From: Parasalinivibrio latis
GTDB lineage: Bacteria > Pseudomonadota > Gammaproteobacteria > Enterobacterales > Vibrionaceae
Length of the DNA: 64,000 bases
NCBI RefSeq assembly: GCF_036825535.1
Contig: NZ_CP098812.1
Location: 3,410,001-3,474,000, forward strand
Reading direction: 5' to 3'
The notes below the pieces were generated by a model. That model did no database searches and had not been told where the DNA came from. It worked only from the letters and a program-made list of their open reading frames with translations. Shown here piece by piece: positions 25,547 through 38,138 of this stretch. Each line of letters starts with the position of its first letter. Position 1 is the first letter of the stretch. A program made the position numbers and the translations under genes.

Positions 25547-27199
25547 TTACGCACGCCACTGTTTGTATGCGTTAATCAGGCCATTTGTAGAGCTGTCGTG
25601 GCTCTCAACGTTCTCATCACCACCCAGCTCAGGCAGGATAGCGTTAGCCAGTTGTTTGCCGAGCTCAACGCCCCACTGGTCAAAGCTGAAGATATTCAGG
25701 ATCACACCCTGGACGAAGATCTTGTGCTCGTACATGGCAATCAGGCTGCCCAGAACACGAGGGGTAATCTGCTTAACCAGGATTGAGTTGGTTGGGCGGT
25801 TACCTTCGAATACCTTGAATGGTACCAGGTCCTTCACCTCTTCCGCACTCTTACCGGCAGCAGCGAATTCCGCTTCCACCTGCTCCTGGCTCTTGCCGAA
25901 TGCCAGCGCTTCAGTCTGGGCGAAGAAGTTCGCAAGCAGTTTAGGATGATGGTCGCTGATCTGGTTGTGGCTTACTGCAGGGGCAATAAAGTCACAAGGG
26001 ATCATCTTGGTGCCCTGGTGGATCAGTTGGTAGAACGCATGCTGGCCATTGGTGCCCGGCTCACCCCAGATAATTGGGCCAGTCTGGTAATCCACTGGAT
26101 TGCCTTCACGGTCAACGTACTTACCATTGGATTCCATGTTGCCCTGCTGGAAGTACGCAGCAAAGCGGTGCAGGTACTGGTCGTACGGCAGGATAGCTTC
26201 AGTTTCAGCATGGTAGAAGTTGTTGTACCAGATACCAATCAATGCCAGCAGTACCGGCATGTTGGCGCTGAATTCAGTGCCACGGAAGTGGTTATCCATG
26301 TCATGGGCACCGGCCAGCAGCTCAATAAAGTTGTCATAACCTACAGACAGGCAGATAGACAGACCGATTGCTGACCACAGGGAGTAACGGCCGCCAACCC
26401 AGTCCCAGAACTCAAACATGTTGGCAGTGTCGATACCGAACTCGGCAACAGCCTTACCGTTGGTAGACAGGGCAGCAAAGTGCTTGGCAACATGCGCCTG
26501 GTCAGCGGCAGCAGCCAGGAACCAGTCACGGGCACTGTGCGCGTTGGTCATGGTTTCCTGAGTCGTGAAGGTCTTGGAAGCAACCAGGAACAGGGTAGTT
26601 TCCGGATCCAGCTTCTTCAGCGTCTCTGCGATATGGGTACCATCAACGTTTGACACAAAGTGCATGTTGAGGTGGTTTTTATATGCAGCCAGCGCTTCAC
26701 AAACCATGTAAGGACCGAGGTCAGAACCACCGATACCGATATTCACAACATCTGTGATTGCCTTGCCGGTATAACCTTTCCACTCGCCGCTGATAACACG
26801 CTCAGAGAACTCTTTCATCTGGGCCAGTACAGCATTGACCGCAGGCATGACATCTTCACCGTCAACCACGATAGGTGCATTGCCGCGGTTACGCAGTGCA
26901 ACGTGCAGTACTGCACGATCTTCAGTGCGGTTAATTTTCTCACCGCTGAACATGGCTTCAATCGCTGTTTTCAGCTCAGTCTGCTCGGCAAGGGCAAGCA
27001 GCTTCTCGAGGGTTTCTTCAGTGATCAGGTTTTTGGAGTAATCCAGCAGGATCTGATCCGCGAACTGAAGAGAGAACTTATTGAAGCGCTCTGCATCGGC
27101 AGCAAAAAGATCTTTCAGAGCGTAGTCCTGCGCTTGCTCGAAGTGGGCTGTCAGCGCATTCCAGGCTTGAGTTTGAGTTGGGTTGATGTTTTTCAACAT
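25547..27199 (-). CDS. pgi: Glucose-6-phosphate isomerase
   Basis: This 550-residue glycolytic enzyme interconverts glucose-6-P and fructose-6-P. Signatures are VNIGIGGSDLGP, VSNVDGTHIAETL, SKTFTTQETMTNA, VGGRYSLWSAIGL, the catalytic-Glu region GTEFSANMPVLLALIGIWY, and FDQWGVELGKQLA near the end. Length is as in E. coli (549). It is a single gene divergent from yjbQ, with about 220 bp of shared upstream sequence. Confidence 0.96.
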   Translation of the reverse strand: MLKNINPTQTQAWNALTAHFEQAQDYALKDLFAADAERFNKFSLQFADQILLDYSKNLITEETLEKLLALAEQTELKTAIEAMFSGEKINRTEDRAVLHVALRNRGNAPIVVDGEDVMPAVNAVLAQMKEFSERVISGEWKGYTGKAITDVVNIGIGGSDLGPYMVCEALAAYKNHLNMHFVSNVDGTHIAETLKKLDPETTLFLVASKTFTTQETMTNAHSARDWFLAAAADQAHVAKHFAALSTNGKAVAEFGIDTANMFEFWDWVGGRYSLWSAIGLSICLSVGYDNFIELLAGAHDMDNHFRGTEFSANMPVLLALIGIWYNNFYHAETEAILPYDQYLHRFAAYFQQGNMESNGKYVDREGNPVDYQTGPIIWGEPGTNGQHAFYQLIHQGTKMIPCDFIAPAVSHNQISDHHPKLLANFFAQTEALAFGKSQEQVEAEFAAAGKSAEEVKDLVPFKVFEGNRPTNSILVKQITPRVLGSLIAMYEHKIFVQGVILNIFSFDQWGVELGKQLANAILPELGGDENVESHDSSTNGLINAYKQWRA

Positions 27200-27423
27200 A
27201 GTCTTTGTCTCAAGGTTTTTTCAGATATCGGCCGGTAGTGTTGGCACTACCCACCGCCCCGGTTAATCTGTTCTCAAACTGGTTGTTGAACTTTAAAACT
27301 TGTTATTTTACAACCAATCGTGCAATTGTTACCCACAATATTGCCAGCCGTTTTGCTTTACGTCAGTAACAAGCAAATTAGCTTAGCTCGGCAAATTCTC
27401 TCCGGATCATACAGGTAAGTAAC

Positions 27424-27843
27424 ATGTGGTATCAAAAAGAGATTAAATTAAATGCCCGGCAAAGAGGTTTTCATTTAATAACTGATGAAATTGAACAACA
27501 ACTGCCGGAAATACGCTCACTTTCTGTTGGCCTGCTGAACCTGTTTATCCAACACACTTCCGCCAGCCTGACCCTCAATGAAAACGCAGATCCGACGGTA
27601 CGTACCGATATGGAAGCCCATTTCAACCATACCGTGCCGGAAAATGCACCATTTTACCGCCACACATACGAGGGACCGGACGACATGCCTGCACATATTA
27701 AAGCATCTTTGCTTGGTGCCAGTGTCTCCATTCCAATCACACAGGGCAGACTGGCACTTGGAACCTGGCAGGGAATTTATCTGGGTGAACACCGAGACCA
27801 TGGTGGGGCGCGCCGTATCGTTGCCACCATACAAGGCGAGTGA
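27424..27843 (+). CDS. yjbQ: YjbQ/UPF0047 family protein
   Basis: This 139-residue protein of the UPF0047 family has the conserved LFIQHTSASLTLNENADPTV (first His of the metal site) and GTWQGIYLGEHRDHGGARRI (second His cluster). Family members form a trimeric barrel; weak thiamine-phosphate synthase activity has been reported for YjbQ (family knowledge). AGGTAAGTAAC precedes the ATG. It converges on metH across a shared hairpin. Confidence 0.88.
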   Translation: MWYQKEIKLNARQRGFHLITDEIEQQLPEIRSLSVGLLNLFIQHTSASLTLNENADPTVRTDMEAHFNHTVPENAPFYRHTYEGPDDMPAHIKASLLGASVSIPITQGRLALGTWQGIYLGEHRDHGGARRIVATIQGE

Positions 27844-27849
27844 GGAAAA

Positions 27850-27872
27850 AAGCCGGCATCTGTGCCGGCTTG
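27850..27872. terminator. Bidirectional terminator between yjbQ and metH
   Basis: AGCCGGCA pairs with TGCCGGCT over loop TCTG, with A-rich and T-rich flanks. Confidence 0.7.
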
Positions 27873-27889
27873 CTTAAGAAAGGTAAAGA

Positions 27890-30800
27890 TCAGTCCAGGT
27901 TTGGCCCAAGCCACTTTTCAGCTTCCAGCAGATCCCAACCTTTACGGTCAGCATAGCTGTCACGCTGATCCGGCTGGATCTTGGCAACCGCAAAGTAGCG
28001 GGAATCCGGGTGGGAGAAATACCAGCCGGATACCGATGCCCCAGGCCACATGGCAAAACTCTCCGTCAGCTTCATACCGATGGACTGTTCAACATTGAGC
28101 AGATCCCACAGGGTACCCTTTTCAGTATGCTCCGGACACGCAGGGTAGCCGGGAGCCGGGCGGATGCCCTGGTATTTCTCGCGGATAAGATCTTCATTAT
28201 TGAGGCTTTCATCCGGTACATAGCCCCAAATTTCTTTCCGCACGGTCTCATGCAGGCATTCTGCAAAAGCCTCTGCCAGACGGTCTGCCACCGCCTGAAT
28301 CATGATGGCATTGTAATCGTCACCCTCTGCCTTGAACTGCTCAGCCAGCTCATACTCCCCAATGCCACCTGTCACTGCAAACGCACCAATCCAGTCTGCT
28401 TTTCCGCTTTCTTTGGGCGCAATAAAATCACTGAGGCAGTAATTCGGGCCTCGGGGCTTTTCCGTTTGCTGGCGCAGTCCATGGAGGACAGTCAGCACTT
28501 CGCTGCGGCTTTCATCGGTGTACACTTCAATATCGTCATGTCCCACACAGTTGGCTGGAAACAGTCCGCAAATACCGTTCGCCTTCATAATGCCTTCCGC
28601 CTCGACACGATCTAGCAGTGCATTGGCATCCTGGTAAAGCTTACGGGCTTCTTCACCCACCAGCTCATGATCAAGAATGGCGGGGAATTTACCGCTTAAT
28701 GACCAGGTCATAAAGAATGGCGTCCAGTCGATATACTGTCGAAGGGTTGAAACCGGGAAATCCTTGAACACATGGATACCTGACTTGACCGGAGCCGGTG
28801 GCGTATAGGCAACCCAGTCAATCGGCACGCGGTTATCCCGGGCCTTTTCCAGGCTCACCGGCGCAGTACGCGGCTTTTTGCGGGCATGCTGGTCACGAAC
28901 GATATCGTAGTCTTCAGCCAGTTTTTCAAGGAAAGCCGGGCGGCGTGTTTCAGACAGAAGATCTGAGCATACACCGACGGCGCGCGAAGCATTCGGTACA
29001 TAAACTACCGGGCCGTGGTAATTCTGCTCGATCTTCACCGCCGTGTGCGCCTTGGAGGTCGTCGCGCCGCCAATCAAAAGCGGAATGTCGAATCCCTGGC
29101 GCTCCATCTCTTTGGCGACGTGCACCATTTCATCCAGTGACGGGGTGATAAGGCCGGACAAACCAATGATGTCGACATTTTCCTCGCGGGCGACTTTGAG
29201 GATCTTGTCGGTCGGAACCATCACCCCGAGATCAATCACTTCATAGTTATTACACTGCAGCACAACCCCGACTATATTCTTGCCAATGTCGTGAACATCG
29301 CCTTTTACTGTGGCAAGAAGGATTTTGCCGTTGGTTTGCCCTTCCTGTTTCAGCGCATCAATGAAAGGCTCCAGGTAAGCGACCGCCTGCTTCATTACCC
29401 TGGCTGACTTGACCACCTGGGGCAGGAACATCTTGCCTTCACCGAAGAGGTCGCCAACCACGTTCATGCCATCCATCAACGGGCCTTCAATCACATGCAG
29501 CGGCGCTTCAGCGTTGGCTCGCGCTTCCTCTGTATCTTCAACAATAAACTCGGTAATGCCCTTCACCAGCGCATGTTCAAGGCGTTTGTTGACCGGCCAG
29601 CTCCGCCACTCCTGGGCAGAGCTGTCTTCCTCTAGCTTTCCGCTGTCCCGGTAATTGTCGGCAATATCAAGAAGGCGCTCGGTTGCATCATCACGCCGGT
29701 TGAGCACCACGTCTTCCACCGCAACACGCAACTCTTCAGGCAGGTCATCATAAATCGCCAGCTGACCGGCATTGACGATACCCATGTCCATGCCCCTCTT
29801 AATGGCATGGTAAAGGAATACAGCGTGGATAGCCTCACGCACCGGGTTGTTCCCGCGGAAGGAGAATGAAACATTGGATACACCACCGGAGATCATCGCA
29901 TGGGGCAAATCCCGCTTGATATCACCGACAGCCTCGATGAAATCGACAGCATAGTTGTTGTGCTCATCAATACCGGTAGCAACGGCAAAGATGTTCGGGT
30001 CGAAAATGATATCTTCCGGCGGGTAGCCCACCTCATCAACCAGTATCCGGTATGCATTGGTACAGATCTCGGTTTTACGTTCCTGGGTATCCGCCTGGCC
30101 CACCTCATCAAAGGCCATCACAATCACAGCAGCACCATAGCGGCGCAGCAGTTTGGCATGGTGAATAAAGGCTTCTTTCCCTTCTTTCAGGGAAATAGAG
30201 TTCACAATACCTTTACCCTGAATACACTGCAGGCCCGCTTCGATGACATCCCATTTCGAAGAGTCGATCATAATAGGCACACGGGAAATCTCGGGCTCCG
30301 AGGCAATCAGGTTGAGGAAACGCACCATGGCAGCCTTGGCATCCAGCATCCCCTCATCCATGTTGATATCGATGATCTGGGCACCGTTCTCTACCTGTTG
30401 CCGGGCAACTTCCAGCGCTTCATCGTAGTTTTCCTCTACGATAAGACGCTTGAATTTCGCAGAACCGGTCACATTGGTCCGCTCACCCACATTGATAAAC
30501 AGGGAATCTTTTTCAATAGTAAGGGGTTCAAGGCCGGAGAGTCGGCAGGCAACGTTGATATCCGGCAACGCACGCGGCTTGACGGAGGCTGTTACCCGGG
30601 CTATTTCACGGATATGCTCCGGTGTGGTGCCGCAGCAGCCCCCCACCATGTTTAGGAAGCCACTTTGCGCCCATTCACCAATCTCAGCAGCCATGTCTTC
30701 CGGGCTAAGATCATACTCGCCAAATGCGTTTGGCAAGCCGGCATTGGGGTGCGCAGAAACATGGCATTCACTGATTCGTGAAAGCTCTTCGACATATTGG

Positions 30801-31567
30801 CGTAGCTCATCCGGGCCAAGGGCGCAGTTAAGACCAAAGGAAACAGGCTTGATGTGGCGAAGAGAGTTGTAAAAAGCCTCGGTGGTCTGCCCTGAAAGGG
30901 TACGACCGGATGCATCGGTAATAGTACCGGAGATCATCACCGGCAAAGAAACACCCTTTTCTTCAAACACCAGCTCAACGGCGAAAGCACAGGCTTTGGC
31001 ATTGAGGGTATCAAAGATGGTTTCTATCAGGATGATATCTGAGCCACCTTCCATCAGGGCGCGGGTGGATTCTGCGTATGCTTCGACCAGTTTATTAAAG
31101 GTAACGTTGCGGTAGCCCGGGTCATTCACATCCGGTGATATAGAACAAGTTCGGTTCGTTGGGCCAAGCACACCCGCGACAAAGCGGGGCTTTTCCGGAT
31201 TTTTTGCCGTCCACTCATCCGCCGTCTGTCGGGCCAGTTTCGCCGCTTCAAAATTAATTTCGGCACTGAGGGACTGCATATCGTAGTCCGCCATTGCGAT
31301 GGTGGTAGCATTAAAGGTGTTGGTTTCCAGAATATCCGCACCGGCTTCAAGGTAAGCGCCGTGGATTTCCTTAATCAGTTCAGGCTGAGTAAGTACAAGA
31401 AGGTCATTGTTCCCTTTCAGGTCACAATGCCAATCACTGAATCGCTCGCCGCGGTAATCCTCTTCCTGCAGTTTATAATCCTGAATCATGGTGCCCATAC
31501 CACCATCAATGATCAGAATTCGCTGAGCAAGCAGGTTTTTTATATTTTCCTTAACTGATACCGCCAC
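27890..31567 (-). CDS. metH: Cobalamin-dependent methionine synthase
   Basis: This 1225-residue enzyme moves a methyl group from methyl-tetrahydrofolate to homocysteine by way of cobalamin. Domains in order are homocysteine binding (about 1-330, zinc Cys in GGCCGTTPEHI), pterin binding (about 355-620, NVGERTNVTGSAKF), cobalamin cap (about 650-740) and cobalamin Rossmann domain (about 745-890, DVHDIGKNIVGVVL with the cobalt-binding His). The C-terminal AdoMet reactivation domain (about 900-1225) has RPAPGYPACPEHTEK. Length matches E. coli (1227). A MetJ box lies about 55 bp upstream. With metA nearby, it places two methionine genes under one repressor. Confidence 0.97.
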   Translation of the reverse strand: MAVSVKENIKNLLAQRILIIDGGMGTMIQDYKLQEEDYRGERFSDWHCDLKGNNDLLVLTQPELIKEIHGAYLEAGADILETNTFNATTIAMADYDMQSLSAEINFEAAKLARQTADEWTAKNPEKPRFVAGVLGPTNRTCSISPDVNDPGYRNVTFNKLVEAYAESTRALMEGGSDIILIETIFDTLNAKACAFAVELVFEEKGVSLPVMISGTITDASGRTLSGQTTEAFYNSLRHIKPVSFGLNCALGPDELRQYVEELSRISECHVSAHPNAGLPNAFGEYDLSPEDMAAEIGEWAQSGFLNMVGGCCGTTPEHIREIARVTASVKPRALPDINVACRLSGLEPLTIEKDSLFINVGERTNVTGSAKFKRLIVEENYDEALEVARQQVENGAQIIDINMDEGMLDAKAAMVRFLNLIASEPEISRVPIMIDSSKWDVIEAGLQCIQGKGIVNSISLKEGKEAFIHHAKLLRRYGAAVIVMAFDEVGQADTQERKTEICTNAYRILVDEVGYPPEDIIFDPNIFAVATGIDEHNNYAVDFIEAVGDIKRDLPHAMISGGVSNVSFSFRGNNPVREAIHAVFLYHAIKRGMDMGIVNAGQLAIYDDLPEELRVAVEDVVLNRRDDATERLLDIADNYRDSGKLEEDSSAQEWRSWPVNKRLEHALVKGITEFIVEDTEEARANAEAPLHVIEGPLMDGMNVVGDLFGEGKMFLPQVVKSARVMKQAVAYLEPFIDALKQEGQTNGKILLATVKGDVHDIGKNIVGVVLQCNNYEVIDLGVMVPTDKILKVAREENVDIIGLSGLITPSLDEMVHVAKEMERQGFDIPLLIGGATTSKAHTAVKIEQNYHGPVVYVPNASRAVGVCSDLLSETRRPAFLEKLAEDYDIVRDQHARKKPRTAPVSLEKARDNRVPIDWVAYTPPAPVKSGIHVFKDFPVSTLRQYIDWTPFFMTWSLSGKFPAILDHELVGEEARKLYQDANALLDRVEAEGIMKANGICGLFPANCVGHDDIEVYTDESRSEVLTVLHGLRQQTEKPRGPNYCLSDFIAPKESGKADWIGAFAVTGGIGEYELAEQFKAEGDDYNAIMIQAVADRLAEAFAECLHETVRKEIWGYVPDESLNNEDLIREKYQGIRPAPGYPACPEHTEKGTLWDLLNVEQSIGMKLTESFAMWPGASVSGWYFSHPDSRYFAVAKIQPDQRDSYADRKGWDLLEAEKWLGPNLD

Positions 31568-31619
31568 GGTGTTCCCTCACATCATTTACAGCAGAGCAAC
31601 ATAGTATCATAGCTCTAAT

Positions 31620-31635
31620 GGAAATCTAGACGTCT
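31620..31635. promoter_or_regulatory. MetJ operator of metH
   Basis: A perfect met box AGACGTCT (31628-31635) is preceded by a second 8-mer, GGAAATCT, with 5 of 8 matches. MetJ binds tandem 8-bp boxes as repeated dimers with AdoMet. The site is 53 bp before metH and about 130 bp before the antiporter gene. Confidence 0.75.
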
Positions 31636-31761
31636 ATTTATCCTAACTTATAACCATGATTCTCGTCTTTATGGCGAAAGAGTTATGGTTTTCAGACCTT
31701 GCTACCTTTATATTCCCTTACAAATTTTGAACAGAGTCGAATCTTACATACGAGGTTTAGA

Positions 31762-33039
31762 ATGTCCGTTTATGCCACGCTGTGTTTTCTGGCCGCAGCG
31801 TCAATGCTCATCGCATTTATAAACAGCAAAATCGGAAGGATGCAGACCACCATCGCTATTACGGCTGGCGCCCTTATCCTCTCCCTTCTCATTATCATCG
31901 CCGGTCAGCGCGACTGGTTTTACCTTCAGGATCTCGCCGCACAAACCCTTTCCAGCATCGATTTCGAAAGTTTTCTTCTCAAAGGTGTTCTGGGGTTCCT
32001 GCTGTTTGCCGGTGGCCTTGGTATCAAGCTGCCAAACCTCAAAGATCAAAAGTGGGAAATTACCGTTCTGGCCCTGGTTGCCACACTGATTTCCACCTTC
32101 TTTATCGGTTTTGCTCTCTACGGCATTTTCCAGCTTCTTGGCATCAATATGGGCCTTATCTATTGCCTGTTGTTCGGTGCGCTGATTTCACCCACAGACC
32201 CAATCGCAGTGCTGGCCATTATCCGCCAGCTGAAAGCGCCTCGCCGTATTTCTATCCAGGTTGAAGGTGAATCCCTTTTCAATGACGGCTTCGGCCTGGT
32301 GATTTTCGTTACGCTGTTCACCATTGCATTTGGTACAGAAGAGCCAACAGCATTCGGTGTTGTTCAGCTTTTCCTGCATGAAGCGATTGGCGGGCTAGTA
32401 TACGGTGGCTTGCTTGGCCTTCTTTTCCACTGGCTTATCTGCTCGACCGACGACCACTCAATGGAATTGTTGCTGACTCTGGGTATCCCTACCGCCGGTT
32501 ATGCTTTTGCCGACGTTATCGGGGTATCCGGTCCACTGGCAATGGTGGTGGCTGGCATCATGATTGGTAACTGGACCCGCTACATCGGCTTCTCTCCGGA
32601 GAGTGAGGATCACCTCGACCATTTCTGGGAGTTGGTCGATGAATTTATTAACAGTGTGCTGTTCTTGCTGATCGGTCTGGCAATCATTCAGTTTACTTTC
32701 CATCAGGAAGACTGGGTCGTTATGGCTATTGCGATTCCACTGGTGTTGCTGGGTCGCTGGGTCAGTGTACGACTCTGTTATATTGGCTTTAACCGTTACC
32801 GTGATTACAACCCACTGTCAGTACAAATCCTCACTTGGGGTGGGCTGCGCGGTGGCCTGGCGCTGGCTATGGCGATGTCTATCCCGGCTGGTGTAATGGT
32901 TATTCCGGAAAAGAACATTGATGTTCGCGAAATTATTCTGGTGATGACTTACGCCGTAGTGGTGTTCTCAATCCTTATCCAGGGTTCAACCATTACCAAA
33001 ATGATCGAGAAAGCCAAGGTGATTGAACGCAACATGTAA
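31762..33039 (+). CDS. CPA1 family Na+/H+ antiporter
   Basis: This 425-residue membrane protein has about 12 helices. Helix motifs of CPA1 exchangers are visible: FAGGLGIKLPNL, the ion-site block GALISPTDPIAVLAIIRQL, EGESLFNDGFGLVIFV and, later, RGGLALAMAMSIP. The Asp of SPTDP and the Asn-Asp of FNDG are the usual transport residues. I chose ATG 31762 (MSVYATLCF) with GAGG six bases upstream; the frame is open 21 codons further. It is a single gene divergent from metH. Likely role: sodium/pH homeostasis, as expected in a marine bacterium. Confidence 0.88.
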   Translation: MSVYATLCFLAAASMLIAFINSKIGRMQTTIAITAGALILSLLIIIAGQRDWFYLQDLAAQTLSSIDFESFLLKGVLGFLLFAGGLGIKLPNLKDQKWEITVLALVATLISTFFIGFALYGIFQLLGINMGLIYCLLFGALISPTDPIAVLAIIRQLKAPRRISIQVEGESLFNDGFGLVIFVTLFTIAFGTEEPTAFGVVQLFLHEAIGGLVYGGLLGLLFHWLICSTDDHSMELLLTLGIPTAGYAFADVIGVSGPLAMVVAGIMIGNWTRYIGFSPESEDHLDHFWELVDEFINSVLFLLIGLAIIQFTFHQEDWVVMAIAIPLVLLGRWVSVRLCYIGFNRYRDYNPLSVQILTWGGLRGGLALAMAMSIPAGVMVIPEKNIDVREIILVMTYAVVVFSILIQGSTITKMIEKAKVIERNM

Positions 33040-33053
33040 CCGCATCGAATGTT

Positions 33054-33083
33054 AAAACGGCCTGCAAATGCAGGCCGTTTTTG
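33054..33083. terminator. Bidirectional terminator between antiporter and metA
   Basis: AACGGCCTGCA pairs with TGCAGGCCGTT with a very short loop (AA) and A/T flanks. Confidence 0.8.
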
Positions 33084-33096
33084 TATGTATGGGTTA

Positions 33097-34047
33097 TTAA
33101 TCTTCATCCCGGGTGAAATACTCTTCCGAGAAATGGTCAAGATCGTAAGGTGTCTGCTGGTAGACACAGTAGTTCAGCCAGTTAGAAAACAACAAATGCC
33201 CATGGCTACGCCAACTGACTCGCGGCGGGTTGTCCGGGTTGTTATCCGGGTAGTAATTGACAGGGACCGCCGGTTCCATGCCTTCCCCCGTATCCCGAAC
33301 ATATTCGTGATGGAGAGTCAGGTGATCATACTCGGGATGACCAGTGACAAAGACATGCCGCTTGTCCTTCGTTGCTGCCATATAGGTGCCAGCCTCTTCA
33401 GAAGTTACCAGTAAATCCAGATCGGTATTTTCTTCCAGAAATTCCGGAGGGAAATCGGCAAAACGAGAATGAGGGGCAAGAAAGGCATCATCAAACCCCC
33501 TTAAAAGCGGATGATGGCTGTTATCTTTGTAGGTGTCATGCCAATAGACACCTGACAGCTTTTGTTTCCTGGTTCGCTTGGGAAGCCCATAAAGCATTTT
33601 AAGCCCCGCCTGAACAGCCCAACAAACGTACAGGGTTGAAGTCACATGATCTTTTGCCCAGTTAACGATTGTCTCCAAGTGGTCCCAGTAGATCACGTCA
33701 TCAAACTGCACCAACCCCAACGGGGCGCCGGTAACAATCAGTCCATCAAAGTTCCGGTTTCGAATCGTTTCGAATTGGCGGTAGAACGTATTGAGATGCT
33801 CTTCTGGCGTATTCTTACTTGGTCTATCATCGATACGCAGCAGTTCAACATCCACCTGGAGAGGGGAGTTGGACAGCAGGCGCATAAATTGTGTTTCCGT
33901 CTCAATCTTCTTGGGCATCAGGTTGAGGAGTAACACCTTCAGTGGGCGTATTTCCTGGGTCGTTGCCCGGCTTTCACTCATCACAAAGATGTTTTCCTGA
34001 CGCAGGATATCCGTAGCTGGCAACTGATCAGGAATCTTAATCGGCAT
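33097..34047 (-). CDS. metA: Homoserine O-succinyltransferase
   Basis: This 316-residue enzyme activates homoserine for methionine synthesis. The catalytic Cys is C142 in LYVCWAVQAGLKMLYG. The His/Glu pair is in VFVTGHPEYDH (237/239). The N-terminus MPIKIPDQLPATDIL and LNLMPKKIETETQF are typical of MetA. Succinyl versus acetyl donor cannot be settled by eye; similarity to E. coli MetA favours succinyl-CoA. A met box array lies 35-60 bp upstream. A single gene. Confidence 0.94.
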   Translation of the reverse strand: MPIKIPDQLPATDILRQENIFVMSESRATTQEIRPLKVLLLNLMPKKIETETQFMRLLSNSPLQVDVELLRIDDRPSKNTPEEHLNTFYRQFETIRNRNFDGLIVTGAPLGLVQFDDVIYWDHLETIVNWAKDHVTSTLYVCWAVQAGLKMLYGLPKRTRKQKLSGVYWHDTYKDNSHHPLLRGFDDAFLAPHSRFADFPPEFLEENTDLDLLVTSEEAGTYMAATKDKRHVFVTGHPEYDHLTLHHEYVRDTGEGMEPAVPVNYYPDNNPDNPPRVSWRSHGHLLFSNWLNYCVYQQTPYDLDHFSEEYFTRDED

Positions 34048-34082
34048 GGTATTACTCCCTACTTTTCACTCATGGACGCCAA

Positions 34083-34106
34083 GGATGTATAGACGTCCAG
34101 AAATCC
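34083..34106. promoter_or_regulatory. MetJ operator of metA
   Basis: Three adjacent 8-mers match AGACGTCT at 5, 7 and 5 of 8 positions: GGATGTAT, AGACGTCC and AGAAATCC. The site is 36-59 bp before the metA start, in the promoter region. Confidence 0.7.
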
Positions 34107-34245
34107 ATTTCTAATTAAAATTAAACTATCAATCTCGAGGGTTCAAGGGAAAGTTGGCAAACAATTGGCAACCTGAAACGAATGCACGCAAACAGAAGAA
34201 AGCAAAGAGGAGGGAAAGGTTTGATTTTTAGTGGTTATATATGCA

Positions 34246-34275
34246 AAAAGCCCTGACCTTATGGTCAGGGCTTTT
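34246..34275 (-). terminator. Terminator of the left rRNA operon
   Basis: AAAAGCCCTGACC pairs with GGTCAGGGCTTTT over a 4-nt loop, just after the distal 5S gene. Confidence 0.88.
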
Positions 34276-34284
34276 CTAAATTGG

Positions 34285-34401
34285 CTCTCGGCAGTGACCT
34301 ACTCTCACATGGGGAGACCCCACACTACCATCGGCGCGACAGCGTTTCACTTCTGAGTTCGGCATGGAATCAGGTGGGGCCACTGTGCTATTGCCACCGA
34401 G
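34285..34401 (-). rRNA. rrf: 5S rRNA, distal divergent copy (left operon)
   Basis: Read leftward it has the 5S core CATGCCGAACTCAG, GCGCCGATGGTAGTGTGGGG and CATGTGAGAGTAGG. It differs from the two other 5S genes in the terminal helix and in an internal helix, but both strands of each helix have changed together. It lies after tRNA-Thr, the arrangement of E. coli rrnD (5S-thrV-5S). Ends are approximate. Confidence 0.9.
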
Positions 34402-34415
34402 AAAATTTTTAAAGC

Positions 34416-34491
34416 TGGTGCTGATACCCAGATTTGAACTGGGGACCTCACCCTTACCAAGGGTGCGCTCTACCAACTGAGCTATATCAGC
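34416..34491 (-). tRNA. tRNA-Thr (GGT)
   Basis: A 76-nt cloverleaf with encoded CCA. The anticodon loop CTTGGTAA gives GGT. It lies between the two 5S genes of the left operon. Confidence 0.96.
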
Positions 34492-34537
34492 ACGAAACTG
34501 TTTTTAAACCCGCTTGCTGCGAATTTTAAAATTTGGA

Positions 34538-34654
34538 GCCTGGCGATGTCCTACTCTCACATGGGGAGACCCCACACTACCATCGGCGCTATTGCGTTTC
34601 ACTTCTGAGTTCGGCATGGGTTCAGGTGGAGCCACAATGCTATGGTCGCCAGAC
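34538..34654 (-). rRNA. rrf: 5S rRNA, proximal copy (left operon)
   Basis: A 117-nt 5S gene starting GTCTGGCGACCATAGC, about 100 bp after 23S. It differs from the right-operon 5S by at least one base (GGGGAGACCC against GGGGAGGCCC on the plus strand). Confidence 0.95.
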
Positions 34655-34758
34655 AAATTCGGTACAATCTTGAAAGCTGATGTCTTCTAGCGTGTTCTCT
34701 TACACATTCAAGATGTTTGATTCTCTTGAGTACGCACAAAACCCCTTGGGTGTTGTAT

Positions 34759-37647
<2,889 letters not shown>

Positions 37648-37903
37648 ATACAACCCGAAGGAGTTTCGAGTCATACGTTGACCAAGATTTGGTTTTCGCC
37701 GTACTCAAATTGAGTTGTGCTTAAAGCACTACCAAAACACTTGAATGTGTTTGCTTTGAGAACTTGTTTGCTTTCGCAAACAATCCAATCTTTCGATTGA
37801 ATTACTAGTCAGCTTTCCAGATTGTTAAAGAGCATGTGTTTCGGTGTCTACAAGAGACAAGGAACCACTTTCTAAGGACACTTTTGCAAATGCGCTTAAA
37901 GAG

Positions 37904-37979
37904 TGGTGGGCGATACCGGGCTCGAACCAGTGACCCCCTCCTTGTAAGGGAGGTGCTCTCCCAACTGAGCTAATCGCCC
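37904..37979 (-). tRNA. tRNA-Val (TAC)
   Basis: A 76-nt cloverleaf with CCA. The anticodon loop CTTACAA gives TAC. It is the third tRNA in the 16S-23S spacer of the left operon and is missing from the right operon. Confidence 0.96.
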
Positions 37980-38043
37980 ACAAATTTGTTTCCACTTTTG
38001 AAAAAGCAGAACCAAAACAGTTTTACATCTTCTGTGGGGAAGA

Positions 38044-38119
38044 TGGTGGGTCGTGAAGGATTCGAACCTTCGACCAATTGGTTAAAAGCCAACTGCTCTA
38101 CCGACTGAGCTAACGACCC
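38044..38119 (-). tRNA. tRNA-Lys (TTT)
   Basis: A 76-nt cloverleaf with CCA. The anticodon loop CTTTTAA gives TTT. It is the second spacer tRNA of the left operon and is missing from the right operon. Confidence 0.96.
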
Positions 38120-38138
38120 GTCGTTCACTTCAATGAAG

